A stretch of 64,000 nucleotides of DNA from Alphaproteobacteria bacterium PA4 (GCA_002256005.1 NKIQ01000001.1:120865-184864); one strand, 5' to 3'. Counted from the stretch's first letter, positions 37,998-46,835 are shown. Program-made: numbers and translations. The notes: a model not told the origin generated them from the letters alone.

Positions 37998-39034
37998 GCC
38001 TGTCGGCCCAGAATGTCGTCAAGCGCTTCGGCGCCTTCACCGCGCTCGACGGCGTCAGTCTCGATGTCGGCGCCGGTGAGTTCGTGGCGCTGCTGGGGCC
38101 GTCCGGCTCCGGCAAGACAACGCTGCTGCGCATCCTCGCCGGGCTGGAAGTTCCCGAAAGCGGCCGCATCGCCATCGGCGATCAGGACATGTCGGACACC
38201 CCGGCGCGTGACCGCCGCGTCGGCTTCGTCTTCCAGCATTATGCGCTGTTCCGGCACATGACCGTCGCCGAGAATATCGCCTTTGGCCTGACGGTGCGCC
38301 CGCGCGCCAGCCGGCCGTCGCGCGCCGCCATCGCCGCGCGCGTGGCGGAGCTGCTCGATCTCGTCCAGCTTGCCCATATCGGCGCCCGCTATCCGGCGCA
38401 GCTGTCCGGCGGCCAGCGCCAGCGCGTCGCGCTCGCCCGGGCGCTGGCGGTGGAGCCGCGCATCCTGCTCCTCGACGAACCCTTCGGCGCCCTGGATGCC
38501 AAGGTGCGCAAGGACCTGCGCCGCTGGCTGCGCGACGTGCACGACCGCATGGGGCTGACCTCGGTGTTCGTCACCCATGACCAGGAAGAAGCGCTCGACC
38601 TCGCCGATCGCGTCGTCGTCATGGACCATGGCCGCATCGAACAGGTCGACACGCCGGAACGCGTCTGGGACCGCCCGGCCACCGCCTTCGTCTGCGACTT
38701 CCTGGGCGGCGGCAACCGCATCGCCTGCACCGCCAACGCCGGCCTGATCGACATCGCCGGCGTGCGCCTGCCCAATCTGGCACCGCCGCTGCCCGATGGC
38801 CCGGCCGACGGCTTCATCCGCCCCCATGAATTTGCCCTGGCTGCCCCCGGCCACCCCGGCATCGCCGCCCGCCTCCGCCGCATCCAGCGCACCGGGCCAC
38901 AGGCCGCGCTGGAAGCGGTGACCGACAGCGGCAGCATCATCGAAGTAAGCCTGAGCGACCCGCCGGCAGACCTGGCTGCGGGCGCAGAGCTGGTGCTGGT
39001 GCCGACGGCGGTGCGGGCGTATCGGGCGCGGTAG
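37994..39034 (+). CDS. cysA: Sulfate ABC transporter ATP-binding protein CysA
   Basis: This 346-residue ATPase powers sulfate import. It shows Walker [10 protein letters not shown], the Q-loop [14 protein letters not shown], the signature [15 protein letters not shown], Walker [13 protein letters not shown] and the switch VTHDQEEA. The C terminus carries a TOBE-like regulatory domain ([10 protein letters not shown]). It is the last gene of cysTWA. Confidence 0.94.
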   Translation: MSLSAQNVVKRFGAFTALDGVSLDVGAGEFVALLGPSGSGKTTLLRILAGLEVPESGRIAIGDQDMSDTPARDRRVGFVFQHYALFRHMTVAENIAFGLTVRPRASRPSRAAIAARVAELLDLVQLAHIGARYPAQLSGGQRQRVALARALAVEPRILLLDEPFGALDAKVRKDLRRWLRDVHDRMGLTSVFVTHDQEEALDLADRVVVMDHGRIEQVDTPERVWDRPATAFVCDFLGGGNRIACTANAGLIDIAGVRLPNLAPPLPDGPADGFIRPHEFALAAPGHPGIAARLRRIQRTGPQAALEAVTDSGSIIEVSLSDPPADLAAGAELVLVPTAVRAYRAR

Positions 39035-39313
39035 TGGCTGGTGTGCGACGCCCGGACCTTGTTCTGACAGGACGTTCAGCGTTGGAAACAGGACAACGCG
39101 CAGCAATCTGCCGTCCGCAAGAACCACGTTCGATTCGGGACTGTGTTGGCGATCCAAAGCTGGCCGTTGAACAACGGGTCACGCCGCAATCGAACATTCG
39201 AAACGACGTGGCAACCGATGGCCGCCAGCGGCGCGGGTATGGCCAGACAGCAAAACGCCCGGCGGGGCAAAGCCGCCGGGCGCGCAAGCTGGTAGAATTG
39301 TTCGAGCTGAAAC
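39035..39313. other. Intergenic region after cysA
   Basis: The region is 279 bp and non-coding. Apart from the terminator of the minus-strand PEP-CTERM gene at 39252-39281, I see no gene, strong hairpin or repeat here. Base composition is slightly less GC-rich than the genes. Confidence 0.5.
39252..39281 (-). terminator. Terminator of the PEP-CTERM gene
   Basis: Arms GCCCGGCGG (39257-39265) and CCGCCGGGC (39273-39281) are perfect complements around a 7-base loop. On the minus strand the stem is followed by a short T run (complement of AAAA at 39252-39255). It lies just past the stop of the PEP-CTERM gene. Confidence 0.75.
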
Positions 39314-39892
39314 TCAGGCGGTGACAGCGATCGTGCGGCGGCGCATGGCCGCACCAACCAATCCGAAGCCAGCGATCAGCATCGCCCAACTTGCGGGCTC
39401 GGGCACGCCTGGAGCGATCGACGTTACGGCGAGTGTTTCGCCTCCAGCGGCAGTCAGCACAAAATAATAGGTACCGTTGGGCGTCGCCCCGGGCGCCATC
39501 GCGAAAAGATTGAAATCGCCGGATGGGCCGCCATAGCAGGCCAGGCTGAAATCGCCGAACGTGCAGCCGTTGCCAAGATCTTGCCCGATCAATTCCCGGG
39601 AATAATCGAGCAATGCGCCAGAGGCATTGAAAGCCACCAAGACGAAGTCGCTTTCAGAGAATGATCCATTGCCGGCACTGGCGCCCGTGACGGTAACATT
39701 GAGAATCCTGAACGCTGGGTTAGGCAAGCCAAGGATAAATTGCGATTCGGCACCTGGCGTAATGTCGAAAAGCCCGGTCGCGCTTGCAGCATTGCCAAAC
39801 TGGGCACCGCTCCAGCTGACACGCATCACGGCCGCGTTTGCACATGTGGCAGCCAGCAATGCGGCACCAAAAATCGCAGACTTGAATTTCAC
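39314..39892 (-). CDS. PEP-CTERM sorting-signal protein
   Basis: This is a 192-residue exported protein. The N terminus KFKSAIFGAALLAATCANA is a signal peptide. The C terminus has the PEP-CTERM signal VPEPASWAMLIAGFGLVG, then a short helix and an AMRRR basic tail, the form typical of sphingomonads. Such proteins are processed by an exosortase, which is not in this window. The middle is a small beta-rich domain with Cys pairs (GNGCTFGDFSLACYGG). I prefer the GTG at 39892, preceded by AGGGG at a good distance, over the ATG at 39922, which has no visible ribosome-binding site and would place charged residues before the leader. Function unknown; such proteins are usually linked to exopolysaccharide. 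Confidence 0.82.
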   Translation of the reverse strand: MKFKSAIFGAALLAATCANAAVMRVSWSGAQFGNAASATGLFDITPGAESQFILGLPNPAFRILNVTVTGASAGNGSFSESDFVLVAFNASGALLDYSRELIGQDLGNGCTFGDFSLACYGGPSGDFNLFAMAPGATPNGTYYFVLTAAGGETLAVTSIAPGVPEPASWAMLIAGFGLVGAAMRRRTIAVTA

Positions 39893-40452
39893 GGTTTTTC
39901 CCCTTTTTTCGACCCCGGCCATTTTTAAACATAAGGCAATTTAACGTGTCAAGTGCCATTTTCGGGCCTCGCTCGCTACCAAAGCAGGGGCAATTCTGCC
40001 CCGTCAGTGCAGTGCCGTGATCGGATTTATGGCGGGAAATACAATGCGTTCGCTTGCTTCTGCGCCACCGCTGCCGGGACTCACCCGGGTGCGCGACCAT
40101 TCCCAACGCCTGATGGCATGATGATCGGATATTTCCGGACGAGAGACAGGGAGGCTGCGCGTTTACGTCAAAGACTCGACGACTGTTGCATGGCAGCCCG
40201 TTGACAACGCACGCCCGGTTGCCGGGTGAATTGCCTGTGCAGCATTTGCGCCCGCATATTCAAAAATGAGGCGGACGCGGCCACCTGTCGCGTCTCGATA
40301 AACCGCACCGAGACCGGGTATCTTGAGGCGATCGTGATCCCAGTTCCCGGTCATCCAGAACGCATGAGAAACCGACCTCGCAACCCAGGAACCAACAAGA
40401 CGGGGTCTGATGCCGAAGTCCCCAGTCGTCGGCGGCAAATTTCCTCTAAATC
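39893..40452. other. Long intergenic stretch without a supported gene
   Basis: This 560-bp stretch is visibly less GC-rich than its surroundings. Short open frames exist on both strands (for example a 76-codon frame at 40226-40456, plus), but they have no ribosome-binding site, no family-like sequence and no GC-rich third codon positions. Near 40204 there is a TTGACA that could be a -35 element. I cannot assign a function; it may be a decayed gene or a recent insertion scar. Confidence 0.4.
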
Positions 40453-40899
40453 CTAAGCCTTCTCGCGCCTTATCTTCAGCTGCCGTCCATCCGGCGCCTT
40501 CAAAATCGCCGCGCCGTCCGCCTGCCACGCCACGCTGGTCACCGCCGCCAGCGTGTCGAGGAACTTGCGTTCGGTTTCCATCTGGGCCGGCGGGCAGGCC
40601 ATCATCGTGCCGGCGAGGGGGCCGAGCTTCAGCGTCGTGCCGGTTTGCGTCCAGCCGCCGCGATAGCGGTTGCAGCCGGAGCGGCCGGAGACGGCGCTGG
40701 TGCCGGCGTCGCCGGGATCGAAGGTGATGTCGACGCGGGTGTTGTCGGGGATGCCGCCGCCGTTGATGTCCTCGACCAGCCAGGGGCCGCCTTCCAGGCT
40801 TCCGGTGATCACCGGCGGTTCGCCCTTCACCAAGGCAACCTCCTTGGCGCATCCGGCCATCAGCAGGGTAAGGCCGAGCAGGATCATCGGGCGTTTCAT
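40453..40899 (-). CDS. META/HslJ-like domain lipoprotein
   Basis: This is a 148-residue lipoprotein. The lipobox LLMAGC gives the acylated Cys17. The body matches the META/HslJ fold: GPWLVEDINGGGI, then TFDPGDAGTSAVSGRSGCNRYRGGW (the GxxGCNxYxG core) and the MMACPPAQMETERKFLDTL segment. Such proteins are linked to envelope stress or outer-membrane integrity. The start overlaps the stop of the upstream crystallin-like gene by one base, so the two are coupled. Confidence 0.82.
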   Translation of the reverse strand: MKRPMILLGLTLLMAGCAKEVALVKGEPPVITGSLEGGPWLVEDINGGGIPDNTRVDITFDPGDAGTSAVSGRSGCNRYRGGWTQTGTTLKLGPLAGTMMACPPAQMETERKFLDTLAAVTSVAWQADGAAILKAPDGRQLKIRREKA

Positions 40900-41465
40900 C
40901 AGCGGGTCACTCCCCAGGCACCTTTGACGCACAGCACGTCGGACAGCATCAGTCTGCCGCCGACGTCTTCCAATTGGAAGTGTTCGGCCTGGCGATAGCC
41001 GGCGCGGCGGCACAGATCCTCGGCGGTATCATGCGCGCAGTTGCGGCTGGGCTCGCCCCTGGGGCAGGCCAGCACGCGCTCGCTGCCATAGGTCGGCGCC
41101 GGCCAATAGCGCGAGGTGACGCCGGTGAGCGAGGCGCCGCCGGGCGCCATCGTCGGCGCGCTGGCGCCGGCGCCGCTGCCCGGCGGGATCGGGCGGAGGG
41201 AGCGGATGCTGAAGCTCATCCCCAGCCCGGCCTCGACCGGATAATCGCCCTCCAGCTCCACGCAATCGCCCTTCAGCCGCGGTTCGGAACAGACCTGCCA
41301 GCGGCCGCTGGTGCGCAGGCTGCGCACCGGAAAGCGCAGGCGGATGTCGTCGCTGGCAGCGACCAGCGCCTGCGCCTCGCCATGGAAGAAACGTTCGGAA
41401 TGGACGGTCAAGGCAGGAGGCACAGGCGTCGCGGCGGCGAGCAGCAGGGCCAGGCCGGCGATCAT
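40899..41465 (-). CDS. Exported beta/gamma-crystallin-like protein
   Basis: This is a 188-residue protein with a short signal peptide (IAGLALLLAAATPVPPA). Residues 20-92 resemble a beta/gamma-crystallin Greek-key unit: TVHSERFFHGEAQ, then SGRWQVCSEPRLKGDCVELEG and GMSFSIRSLRPI. The C-terminal half holds four cysteines (ACPRGEPSRNCAHD, DLCRRAG, VLCVKG), likely disulfide-bonded in the periplasm. It is coupled to the META lipoprotein downstream and overlaps the gene upstream by 4 bases. Function unknown. Confidence 0.6.
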   Translation of the reverse strand: MIAGLALLLAAATPVPPALTVHSERFFHGEAQALVAASDDIRLRFPVRSLRTSGRWQVCSEPRLKGDCVELEGDYPVEAGLGMSFSIRSLRPIPPGSGAGASAPTMAPGGASLTGVTSRYWPAPTYGSERVLACPRGEPSRNCAHDTAEDLCRRAGYRQAEHFQLEDVGGRLMLSDVLCVKGAWGVTR

Positions 41466-42253
41466 CGCGCTGCCTTCAGATCGGCAACCAGGTCGATCAT
41501 CGCCTGCTGGCTGACCTTGATGCCGCCGTCGCGCGGCCGGTCGAGATCGAGGATGATGGTGATGGTCATGGCGAGCAGCACGAACAGCAGCGTGGTTGCG
41601 CCGCGATGGTGCGACCCATAGGCGCCGAGCACATAGCCGAGCAGGAACGCCGAGACCGTCGCATAGAGCATCAGCAGCACGATGACCTTGGCCGGCACGC
41701 GCGCGTCGATGGCGGTTTCGCGGGTGGTGGCGGTATCGAGCACGGCATTGACGGCCGACACCAGCGCCGCGGCCTGGGCGGTGCTGCGATCGGGGCTGAT
41801 GGCGGCGGTGGTCAGCGTCCAGATCTCGTCGCGCATCCTGTCGCCCGCGGCCTTGACCTCGGCATAATGCTGGGGCGTGCCGGCGGCGGGCGAGATGCGG
41901 GTGGCGGCATAATCGGCAAGCTTGGCCTGCAACGCCTTGCCGGCAGCATTGTCGGCAAGGCCGGCGCGCAGCCAGGCGGTGCCGATGTCATTGGCCTCCT
42001 GCACCACCTGCGCGCGGCGATCGTCGAAGCGGCCGAGCGCCATCGAAAAGGTGAAGCCGATCAGCAGCGCCAGCAGCAGCAGCGCCGTCGACAGCACCTG
42101 GCCTTCGTCATTGGCCTCGCCGGCCTTGCCGTCCCGCCCGAACTTCTGGTGGACAAGAAAGCCGAGCTCCGCCGCCAGCGCAAAGGCGATGACGAGGCCA
42201 AGGCCGACCCCCCAGACCGGAATGCCATCGAGCCAGGTGCCGATCTCGGTCAT
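41462..42253 (-). CDS. Bestrophin-like/DUF4239-type membrane protein
   Basis: This 263-residue protein has two N-terminal helices (VWGVGLGLVIAFALAAELGFL; LSTALLLLALLIGFTFSMALGRFDDRR), a long soluble or periplasmic helical section, and two C-terminal helices (VIVLLMLYATVSAFLLGYVLG; TTLLFVLLAMTITIILDLDRPRDG). The FxFxMALxRxDxRR and DLDRPRxGxIxVSQQ signatures are those of the bestrophin-like DUF4239 group, possibly ion channels. The gene lies 7 bases after mscL, which suggests joint transcription with it. Confidence 0.7.
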   Translation of the reverse strand: MTEIGTWLDGIPVWGVGLGLVIAFALAAELGFLVHQKFGRDGKAGEANDEGQVLSTALLLLALLIGFTFSMALGRFDDRRAQVVQEANDIGTAWLRAGLADNAAGKALQAKLADYAATRISPAAGTPQHYAEVKAAGDRMRDEIWTLTTAAISPDRSTAQAAALVSAVNAVLDTATTRETAIDARVPAKVIVLLMLYATVSAFLLGYVLGAYGSHHRGATTLLFVLLAMTITIILDLDRPRDGGIKVSQQAMIDLVADLKAAR

Positions 42254-42260
42254 CGGGCGA

Positions 42261-42692
42261 TCAGGGCCGGGCCTTCAGCGCGTCGCGGATTTCCGCCAGC
42301 AATTGCTCGGACGGCGTCGGGCCGGCGGGCGGCGCGGCTTCGGCCGGCTTGTTCAGCTTGTTGGCGGTGCGCACGATCTGGAAGATGACGAAGGCGATGA
42401 TGAGGAAGTTGATGATGGCGGTGAGGAACTTGCCATAGCCGAAGATGGCCACCCCGGCCTTCTTCAGCGCGGCATAATCCTGCGGCGAACCGGTGTAATC
42501 CGCCGGGATGCTGCCGAGCAGCACGAAATGGCTGGAAAAATCGACACCGCCGGTGACCGCACCGATCAGCGGCATGATGAGATCATCGGTCAATGACGAC
42601 ACGATCCCGCCGAATGCCGCGCCGATGACGACGGCGACGGCCAGGTCCAGCACATTGCCACGGGCGATGAAGGCCTTGAACTCTTGCAGCAT
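42261..42692 (-). CDS. mscL: Large-conductance mechanosensitive channel
   Basis: This 143-residue protein forms pentameric channels that release solutes upon osmotic downshock. The N terminus [34 protein letters not shown] is a near-consensus MscL amphipathic helix plus TM1. TM2 is [19 protein letters not shown]. The cytoplasmic helix at the C terminus ([14 protein letters not shown]) is present. It is the first gene of a minus-strand run of four small envelope genes. Confidence 0.95.
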   Translation of the reverse strand: MLQEFKAFIARGNVLDLAVAVVIGAAFGGIVSSLTDDLIMPLIGAVTGGVDFSSHFVLLGSIPADYTGSPQDYAALKKAGVAIFGYGKFLTAIINFLIIAFVIFQIVRTANKLNKPAEAAPPAGPTPSEQLLAEIRDALKARP

Positions 42693-42859
42693 GGTGGGCG
42701 AGGTCCCCCTGTTGAATTCCCGAAATCCGCACTATCTATGCGCCCGGTGAGGCCCAAGGCAGTGACGATGGCAGTGTGCCACGCCCGCGTGCCGGACGGA
42801 AACACCAATTCGTGTTACCCCGCCTTTTGCCTGTTGTTTTTGAAGGGAATGGAAAGATC

Positions 42860-43459
42860 ATGGGCCGTATTGCCACCCGCGCCACCCGCGCCGGTCTGAT
42901 CGCAGCGATGGCCATTGGCCTGTCGGCCTGTGGCGTCAATTCGATTCCGACGAAGGAAGAGGCCGTGAAGGCCAAATGGGGCGATGTCGAAAACCAGTAT
43001 CAGCGCCGCGCCGACCTGATCCCCAATCTGGTCGCGACGGTGAAGGGCTTTGCCGCCCAGGAAAAGGATGTGCTGGAAGGCGTCACCAAGGCGCGCGCCA
43101 GCGCCAGCCAGGTGACCGTCGACCCGTCGAAACTGTCCGACCCCGCCCAGATGGCGGCGTTCGAACAGGCACAGGGCCAGCTTGGCCAGTCGCTCGGCCG
43201 CCTGTTGGTGACGGTGGAGAAATATCCGGAGCTGAAGTCGAACGAGAATTTCCTGCAGCTGCAATCGCAGCTGGAAGGCACCGAAAACCGCATCACCGTC
43301 GCCCGCCGCGACTATAACGAAGCGGTGCAGGCCTATAACACCGAAATCCGCACCTTCCCCGCGGTGATCGCGGCCAAGGTGATCTATGGCAGCCAGCCGA
43401 TCGCGCCGTTCAAGGCGACGACGGCCAACGCCAACACCGCGCCGACCGTGGCGTTCTGA
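42860..43459 (+). CDS. lemA: LemA family lipoprotein
   Basis: This 199-residue protein has a lipoprotein signal (AIGLSAC, Cys24), then the LemA helical domain: WGDVENQYQRRADLIPNLVATVKGFAAQEKDVLEGVTKARA, SLGRLLVTVEKYPELKSNENFLQLQSQLEGTENRI and the ARRDYNEAVQAYNTEIRTFP segment. LemA proteins occur beside TPM-domain proteins, as here. The molecular role is unclear (membrane or envelope homeostasis). A GC hairpin at 43466-43492 separates it from the next gene. Confidence 0.9.
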   Translation: MGRIATRATRAGLIAAMAIGLSACGVNSIPTKEEAVKAKWGDVENQYQRRADLIPNLVATVKGFAAQEKDVLEGVTKARASASQVTVDPSKLSDPAQMAAFEQAQGQLGQSLGRLLVTVEKYPELKSNENFLQLQSQLEGTENRITVARRDYNEAVQAYNTEIRTFPAVIAAKVIYGSQPIAPFKATTANANTAPTVAF

Positions 43460-43465
43460 TCGGGC

Positions 43466-43492
43466 GCCCGGTGTGGTTCCGCCGCACCGGGC
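43466..43492 (+). other. GC hairpin between lemA and the first TPM gene
   Basis: Arms GCCCGGTG (43466-43473) and CACCGGGC (43485-43492) form a perfect 8-bp stem. There is no following T run, so it is more likely an mRNA-stabilising or attenuating structure than a full terminator. Confidence 0.4.
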
Positions 43493-43527
43493 CGCCTTCT
43501 TGCGTCCCGTCTTCGAGGACTATTGCC

Positions 43528-44349
43528 ATGCATGTCGGGCTGAACGGCCGGGCGTTTCCGGCGGGCAACCGCCTCCTTCTGGCGCTTGCCGCGCTGTTCC
43601 TGCTGCTGGCGTCGCCCTTGCTGGCGGCACCCAAATTTCCGGCGCTGACCGGGCGGGTGACCGATGCCGCCGGCATCCTGCCCGCCGATGCCGCCGCCGC
43701 GCTCGATACAAGGCTGGCGGCGCTGGAGACGGCGACGAAGACCCAGCTGGTCGTTGCCACCGTGCCCGACCTGCAGGGCTATGAAATCGACGAATATGGC
43801 TATCAGCTCGGCCGTGCCTGGGGCATCGGGCAGAAGGGCCAGAACAATGGCGTGCTGCTGATCGTGGCGCCCAACGAACGCAAGGTCAGGATCGAGGTCG
43901 GCTATGGCCTGGAAGGCACGCTGACCGACGCCGTCACCTCCCAGATCATCCGCCGCGATATCGTGCCGCGCTTCAAGGCCGGCGACATGGCAGGCGGCGT
44001 CACCGCCGGCGCCGATGCGCTGGTGGCGCTGCTGCAGTTGCCGCCGGAGGAGCAGGCCAAGCTTGCCGTCAGCGCCGCGCAGCAGCAACGCGGCGGTGGC
44101 GGGGACAAGCCCAATGTGCTGGCCGCGCTGTTCTGGGTGGCGATCATCCTGCTGTGGATGTTCTTTGCCGTGGCGCGCGGCAAGCGCGGTCGCCGGTCCG
44201 GCCCCGTCATCCTCTGGGGCCCTGGCCCCGGCAGCTGGGGTGGCGGCGGCGGTGGCGGCTGGGGCGGCGGTGGCTTCGGCGGCGGCGGTGGCGGCTTTGG
44301 CGGTGGCGGCGGCAGCTTCGGCGGCGGCGGTTCGTCGGGGAGCTGGTAG
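43528..44349 (+). CDS. TPM-domain membrane protein with glycine-rich tail (YgcG-like)
   Basis: This is a 273-residue protein. A signal peptide (LLLALAALFLLLASPLLAAP) precedes the TPM domain at about residues 40-170: LTGRVTDAAGILP, TQLVVATVPDLQGYEIDEYGYQLGRAWGIGQKGQNNGVLLIVAPNERKVRIEVGYGLEG. A transmembrane helix (ALFWVAIILLWMFFAVA) follows near residue 205. A tail of about 50 residues is almost all Gly with Phe/Ser/Trp. Starting at 43528 is supported by GAGGA nine bases upstream. This is the usual companion of LemA. Confidence 0.85.
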   Translation: MHVGLNGRAFPAGNRLLLALAALFLLLASPLLAAPKFPALTGRVTDAAGILPADAAAALDTRLAALETATKTQLVVATVPDLQGYEIDEYGYQLGRAWGIGQKGQNNGVLLIVAPNERKVRIEVGYGLEGTLTDAVTSQIIRRDIVPRFKAGDMAGGVTAGADALVALLQLPPEEQAKLAVSAAQQQRGGGGDKPNVLAALFWVAIILLWMFFAVARGKRGRRSGPVILWGPGPGSWGGGGGGGWGGGGFGGGGGGFGGGGGSFGGGGSSGSW

Positions 44350-45018
44350 ATGCTGTTCACCCCCGCAGATCGCGAGCGCGTCAGCACCGCCATTGCGGCA
44401 GCAGAACGGCGCACCGCCGGCGAGATCGTCGTCATCGTCGCGACCGAGCCGCACCGCTATGCCGCCACCGCGCTGTCGCTGGCGGCCTTTGCCGCCCTGG
44501 CTATGCCGCTCGTCGCGCTCCTCGCCGGCTGGTCACCCGCCAGCCTGTTCACGGATTGGGACGAGGCGACCCGCGCCACCAGCGCCGCCCATGTGCTGGA
44601 AGGCATGCTGGTCATCCAGGCGCTGGTCTTTGCCGCCAGCCTCGCACTCGGCTGGTTCACGCCGCTGGCGCGCGTCCTCACCCCCGGCGGCCTGCGCCGC
44701 GACCGCGTCCACAGCGCCGCGCTCACCCAGTTCCGCGCCCGCGGGCTGGAGGCCACCGCCGGCCGCACCGGCGTGCTGATCTATGTCGATGAACCCGAAC
44801 ACATCGCCGAAGTCATCGCCGACACCGCCATCTATGCCAAGGTGACCCCCGAGCATTGGGGCGCCACCATCTCGGCGCTGACGGACGGCATCCGCGCCGG
44901 CCGCCCCGCCGATGGCATGGTCGCCGCCATCGGCCTCGCCGGCGATGTGCTGGCCGGGCATTTCCCGCCGGCGGCGGACGATGTGAACGAGCTGCCGGAC
45001 CATCTGATCGAGATCTGA
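44350..45018 (+). CDS. Second TPM-domain membrane protein
   Basis: This 222-residue protein begins directly after the stop of the previous gene. The N terminus FTPADRERVSTAIAAAERRTAGEIVVIVA is the TPM domain start. Two hydrophobic helices (AATALSLAAFAALAMPLVALLAG; LEGMLVIQALVFAASLALG) split the domain, and the rest follows (TGVLIYVDEPEHIAEVIADTAIYAKV). This inverted-topology TPM partner is common in lemA-ygcG operons of Proteobacteria. It has no signal peptide. Function unknown. Confidence 0.8.
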   Translation: MLFTPADRERVSTAIAAAERRTAGEIVVIVATEPHRYAATALSLAAFAALAMPLVALLAGWSPASLFTDWDEATRATSAAHVLEGMLVIQALVFAASLALGWFTPLARVLTPGGLRRDRVHSAALTQFRARGLEATAGRTGVLIYVDEPEHIAEVIADTAIYAKVTPEHWGATISALTDGIRAGRPADGMVAAIGLAGDVLAGHFPPAADDVNELPDHLIEI

Positions 45019-45034
45019 GGCGGCTCGTGGAGGC

Positions 45035-45163
45035 GGCCTCCGGCGGCTGGGGCCGACGGCCCCAGACCCCATTTATTGGCTGCCGCATGGCACCACAGGC
45101 GGCTTTTCAGGCCAGATCAAAGCGAAATGGGGTCTGGGGCCTACGGCCCCAGCCGCCGGCGGC
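45035..45163. repeat. 129-bp palindromic repeat, copy 1
   Basis: The ends GGCCTCCGGCGGCTGGGGCC and the terminal CCCCAGCCGCCGGCGGC are complementary. The middle carries TGGCACCACAGGCGGCTTTT and GATCAAAGCGAAATGGGG. The whole element is the reverse-complement match of 52516-52644 and has the same length. It lies between the convergent TPM and methyltransferase genes and may serve as a two-way terminator. Confidence 0.85.
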
Positions 45164-45176
45164 AAAAACCCCCGCG

Positions 45177-45752
45177 CTATTTCCGCGCCGTGAACACGAA
45201 CGCCGGCGGCCAGTTGCGTGGCTCGAAGCTCATCGCCAGTGCGCCGAAATGGCGGCGCAGCTGGCGGACCTGCCGCGTCGAATATTGGTAGAAGCTGAGC
45301 GGCGCGCCGGGGGCGAGCACGCGGTGGGTGGCGTTGAGGATGCGGCAGCGCACGCGCGGCGGCATGATGGTGAGGGGCAGGCTGGAGATGGCGGCGTCGA
45401 CATGGCCGATGCCATCGGCGGCGAGGCGCGCCGCCACGGTTTCGGCGGAGGCGGCGACAAGGATCAGCCGCGGGTCGGGCAGGGTGCGCTGCAGATGCGC
45501 GATGAAGTCGGCGTTGATGTCAAAGGCATAGAGCCGCGCATCGGGCGCCATGGCGGCAAGGATGGCGCGGGTGACACAGCCGGTGCCGGGGCCATATTCG
45601 ACAATGACCCTGGCCGTTTCCCAATCCACGCCGCCGATCAGCCGGCTGACCAGGCGGCGCGAACTGGGGATGGCCGAGCCGACGCTGCGCGGATCGGCGA
45701 GAAAGTGCCGGGCAAACAGCCAGCGCGAACGGGTCTGGACGGCCGCTGCCAC
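45177..45752 (-). CDS. PmtA-like SAM-dependent methyltransferase
   Basis: This protein of about 191 residues starts at a GTG (45752) 8 bases after the stop of the GST gene. It resembles COG3963 phospholipid N-methyltransferases: FARHFLADPRSVGSAIPSSRRLV at the N terminus, SAM motif VIVEYGPGTGCVTRAIL, an acidic FDINADF loop, and the post-motif AISSLPLTIMPP. PmtA-type enzymes make phosphatidylcholine precursors from phosphatidylethanolamine. The start is uncertain; the frame is open further upstream but overlaps the GST gene. Confidence 0.7.
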   Translation of the reverse strand: MAAAVQTRSRWLFARHFLADPRSVGSAIPSSRRLVSRLIGGVDWETARVIVEYGPGTGCVTRAILAAMAPDARLYAFDINADFIAHLQRTLPDPRLILVAASAETVAARLAADGIGHVDAAISSLPLTIMPPRVRCRILNATHRVLAPGAPLSFYQYSTRQVRQLRRHFGALAMSFEPRNWPPAFVFTARK

Positions 45753-45760
45753 AGGCCCGG

Positions 45761-46375
45761 TCAGGCGGCGCTGGACGGGCGGGCCGCGGCGCGCTTGTGC
45801 CAGTCGGCGAGCCAGGCCGCGGCCGCCGGCAAGGGCTGGCCGACGCTGGCGCCGAATTCGACAAAGGCGAGCAGCAGGATGTCCGCGAGCGAATAGCGAT
45901 CGCCGCACACCCAGGTGCGGCCCTGCAACTGGGCATCGAGCCAGAGCAGTTTTTCCTGGGCCAGCGCCTTCAGCTCGGCGGCGGCCTCCGGGCTGACCAG
46001 CGTCATGCGCGGCGCGAACATCGGCCGGCCCTCGCTGGCGCGAAAGCCATTGGCCATGGGTTCGAGGATGTAGAGGTCGATGCGCCGCGCCCACATGCGG
46101 GTTTCGGCGCGCTCTTCCGGCGTGTTGCCGACGATGCGGGCCGCGCCGGGCTGTTCGTCGAGATATTCGACGATGGCGGTAATTTCGCTGAGCACCGTGC
46201 CATTGTCCAGCACCAGCGCCGGGGTGCCGCCCGATGGCACCATGGCCATATAGGCCGGCTGGCGGTTCTCGCCCTTCAGAATGTCGACCTTGAGCGTTTC
46301 GACGCTGAGGCCCTGTTCGGCCATGGCGATGCGCACGACGCGCGGATTGGGCCCGATGGAATCATAGAATTTCAT
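45761..46375 (-). CDS. Glutathione S-transferase family protein
   Basis: This 204-residue protein has the two-domain GST layout. The thioredoxin-like N domain starts MKFYDSIGPNPRVVRIAMAEQGL, with the glutathione-site GGTPALVLDNGTVLSEITAIVEYLDE. The C-terminal helical domain has the GDRYSLADILLLAFVEFG N-cap motif. The substrate is unknown. It precedes the PmtA-like gene by 8 bases and is probably co-transcribed with it. Confidence 0.88.
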   Translation of the reverse strand: MKFYDSIGPNPRVVRIAMAEQGLSVETLKVDILKGENRQPAYMAMVPSGGTPALVLDNGTVLSEITAIVEYLDEQPGAARIVGNTPEERAETRMWARRIDLYILEPMANGFRASEGRPMFAPRMTLVSPEAAAELKALAQEKLLWLDAQLQGRTWVCGDRYSLADILLLAFVEFGASVGQPLPAAAAWLADWHKRAAARPSSAA

Positions 46376-46480
46376 GGCGATTCTCCCCGATGGCGCCGGT
46401 TTGCGGCGTGTTCGGGCAGAGTCATGGGCAGCGAAGCCGGCGCCGTCAATCGCGGCGCCGACTCACATTGCCGATTTCAT

Positions 46481-46804
46481 CTAGCGGTAACGACGGCGGC
46501 CGCTGCGGTCATAGGTGTAACGGCGGCCCTGATTGTCGTAATAATAGCGGCGGCCATCGCGGTCTTCATAGCGGTTGTTGTCGTTGGTGACCGCGCCGAT
46601 GATGGCACCGGCGCCGGCGCCGATGGCGGCACCCGCCAGCACATCGCCGCCGGTCAGCACGCCGACCACCGCGCCCCCCGCCGCGCCGATACCGGCACCC
46701 TTCAGTTCACGCGAGGCATGCTGGTTGCCATATTGGTCCGTGGTGCAGCCGGCGAGCAGGCCGGCGCTGGACATCAGCATGACCGCGGGGATGAACATCT
46801 TCAT
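46481..46804 (-). CDS. Glycine-zipper lipoprotein (17-kDa-antigen/YMGG-like)
   Basis: This is a 107-residue lipoprotein. The lipobox LLAGC gives Cys20. Two Gly-zipper helices follow (GAGIGAAGGAVVGVLTG; AGAAIGAGAGAIIGAVT), then a Tyr/Arg-rich tail (RYYYDNQGRRYTYDRSGRRRYR). Such proteins insert in the outer membrane. The start at 46804 is supported by AGGA about eight bases upstream. Confidence 0.8.
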   Translation of the reverse strand: MKMFIPAVMLMSSAGLLAGCTTDQYGNQHASRELKGAGIGAAGGAVVGVLTGGDVLAGAAIGAGAGAIIGAVTNDNNRYEDRDGRRYYYDNQGRRYTYDRSGRRRYR

Positions 46805-46835
46805 TGGTTTTGTCCTGTGCAAACACTGCACAGGT

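Noticed and set aside
40226..40456. A 76-codon plus-strand frame with several cysteines (MNCLCSICARIF).
   Set aside because: No ribosome-binding site, no typical codon-position GC bias, no family match that I recognise, and it overlaps the end of the META lipoprotein gene.
45177..46094. A 305-residue form of the PmtA-like methyltransferase.
   Set aside because: The first 114 residues lie in antisense-like, Arg-rich sequence inside the GST gene; family length is about 190 residues.
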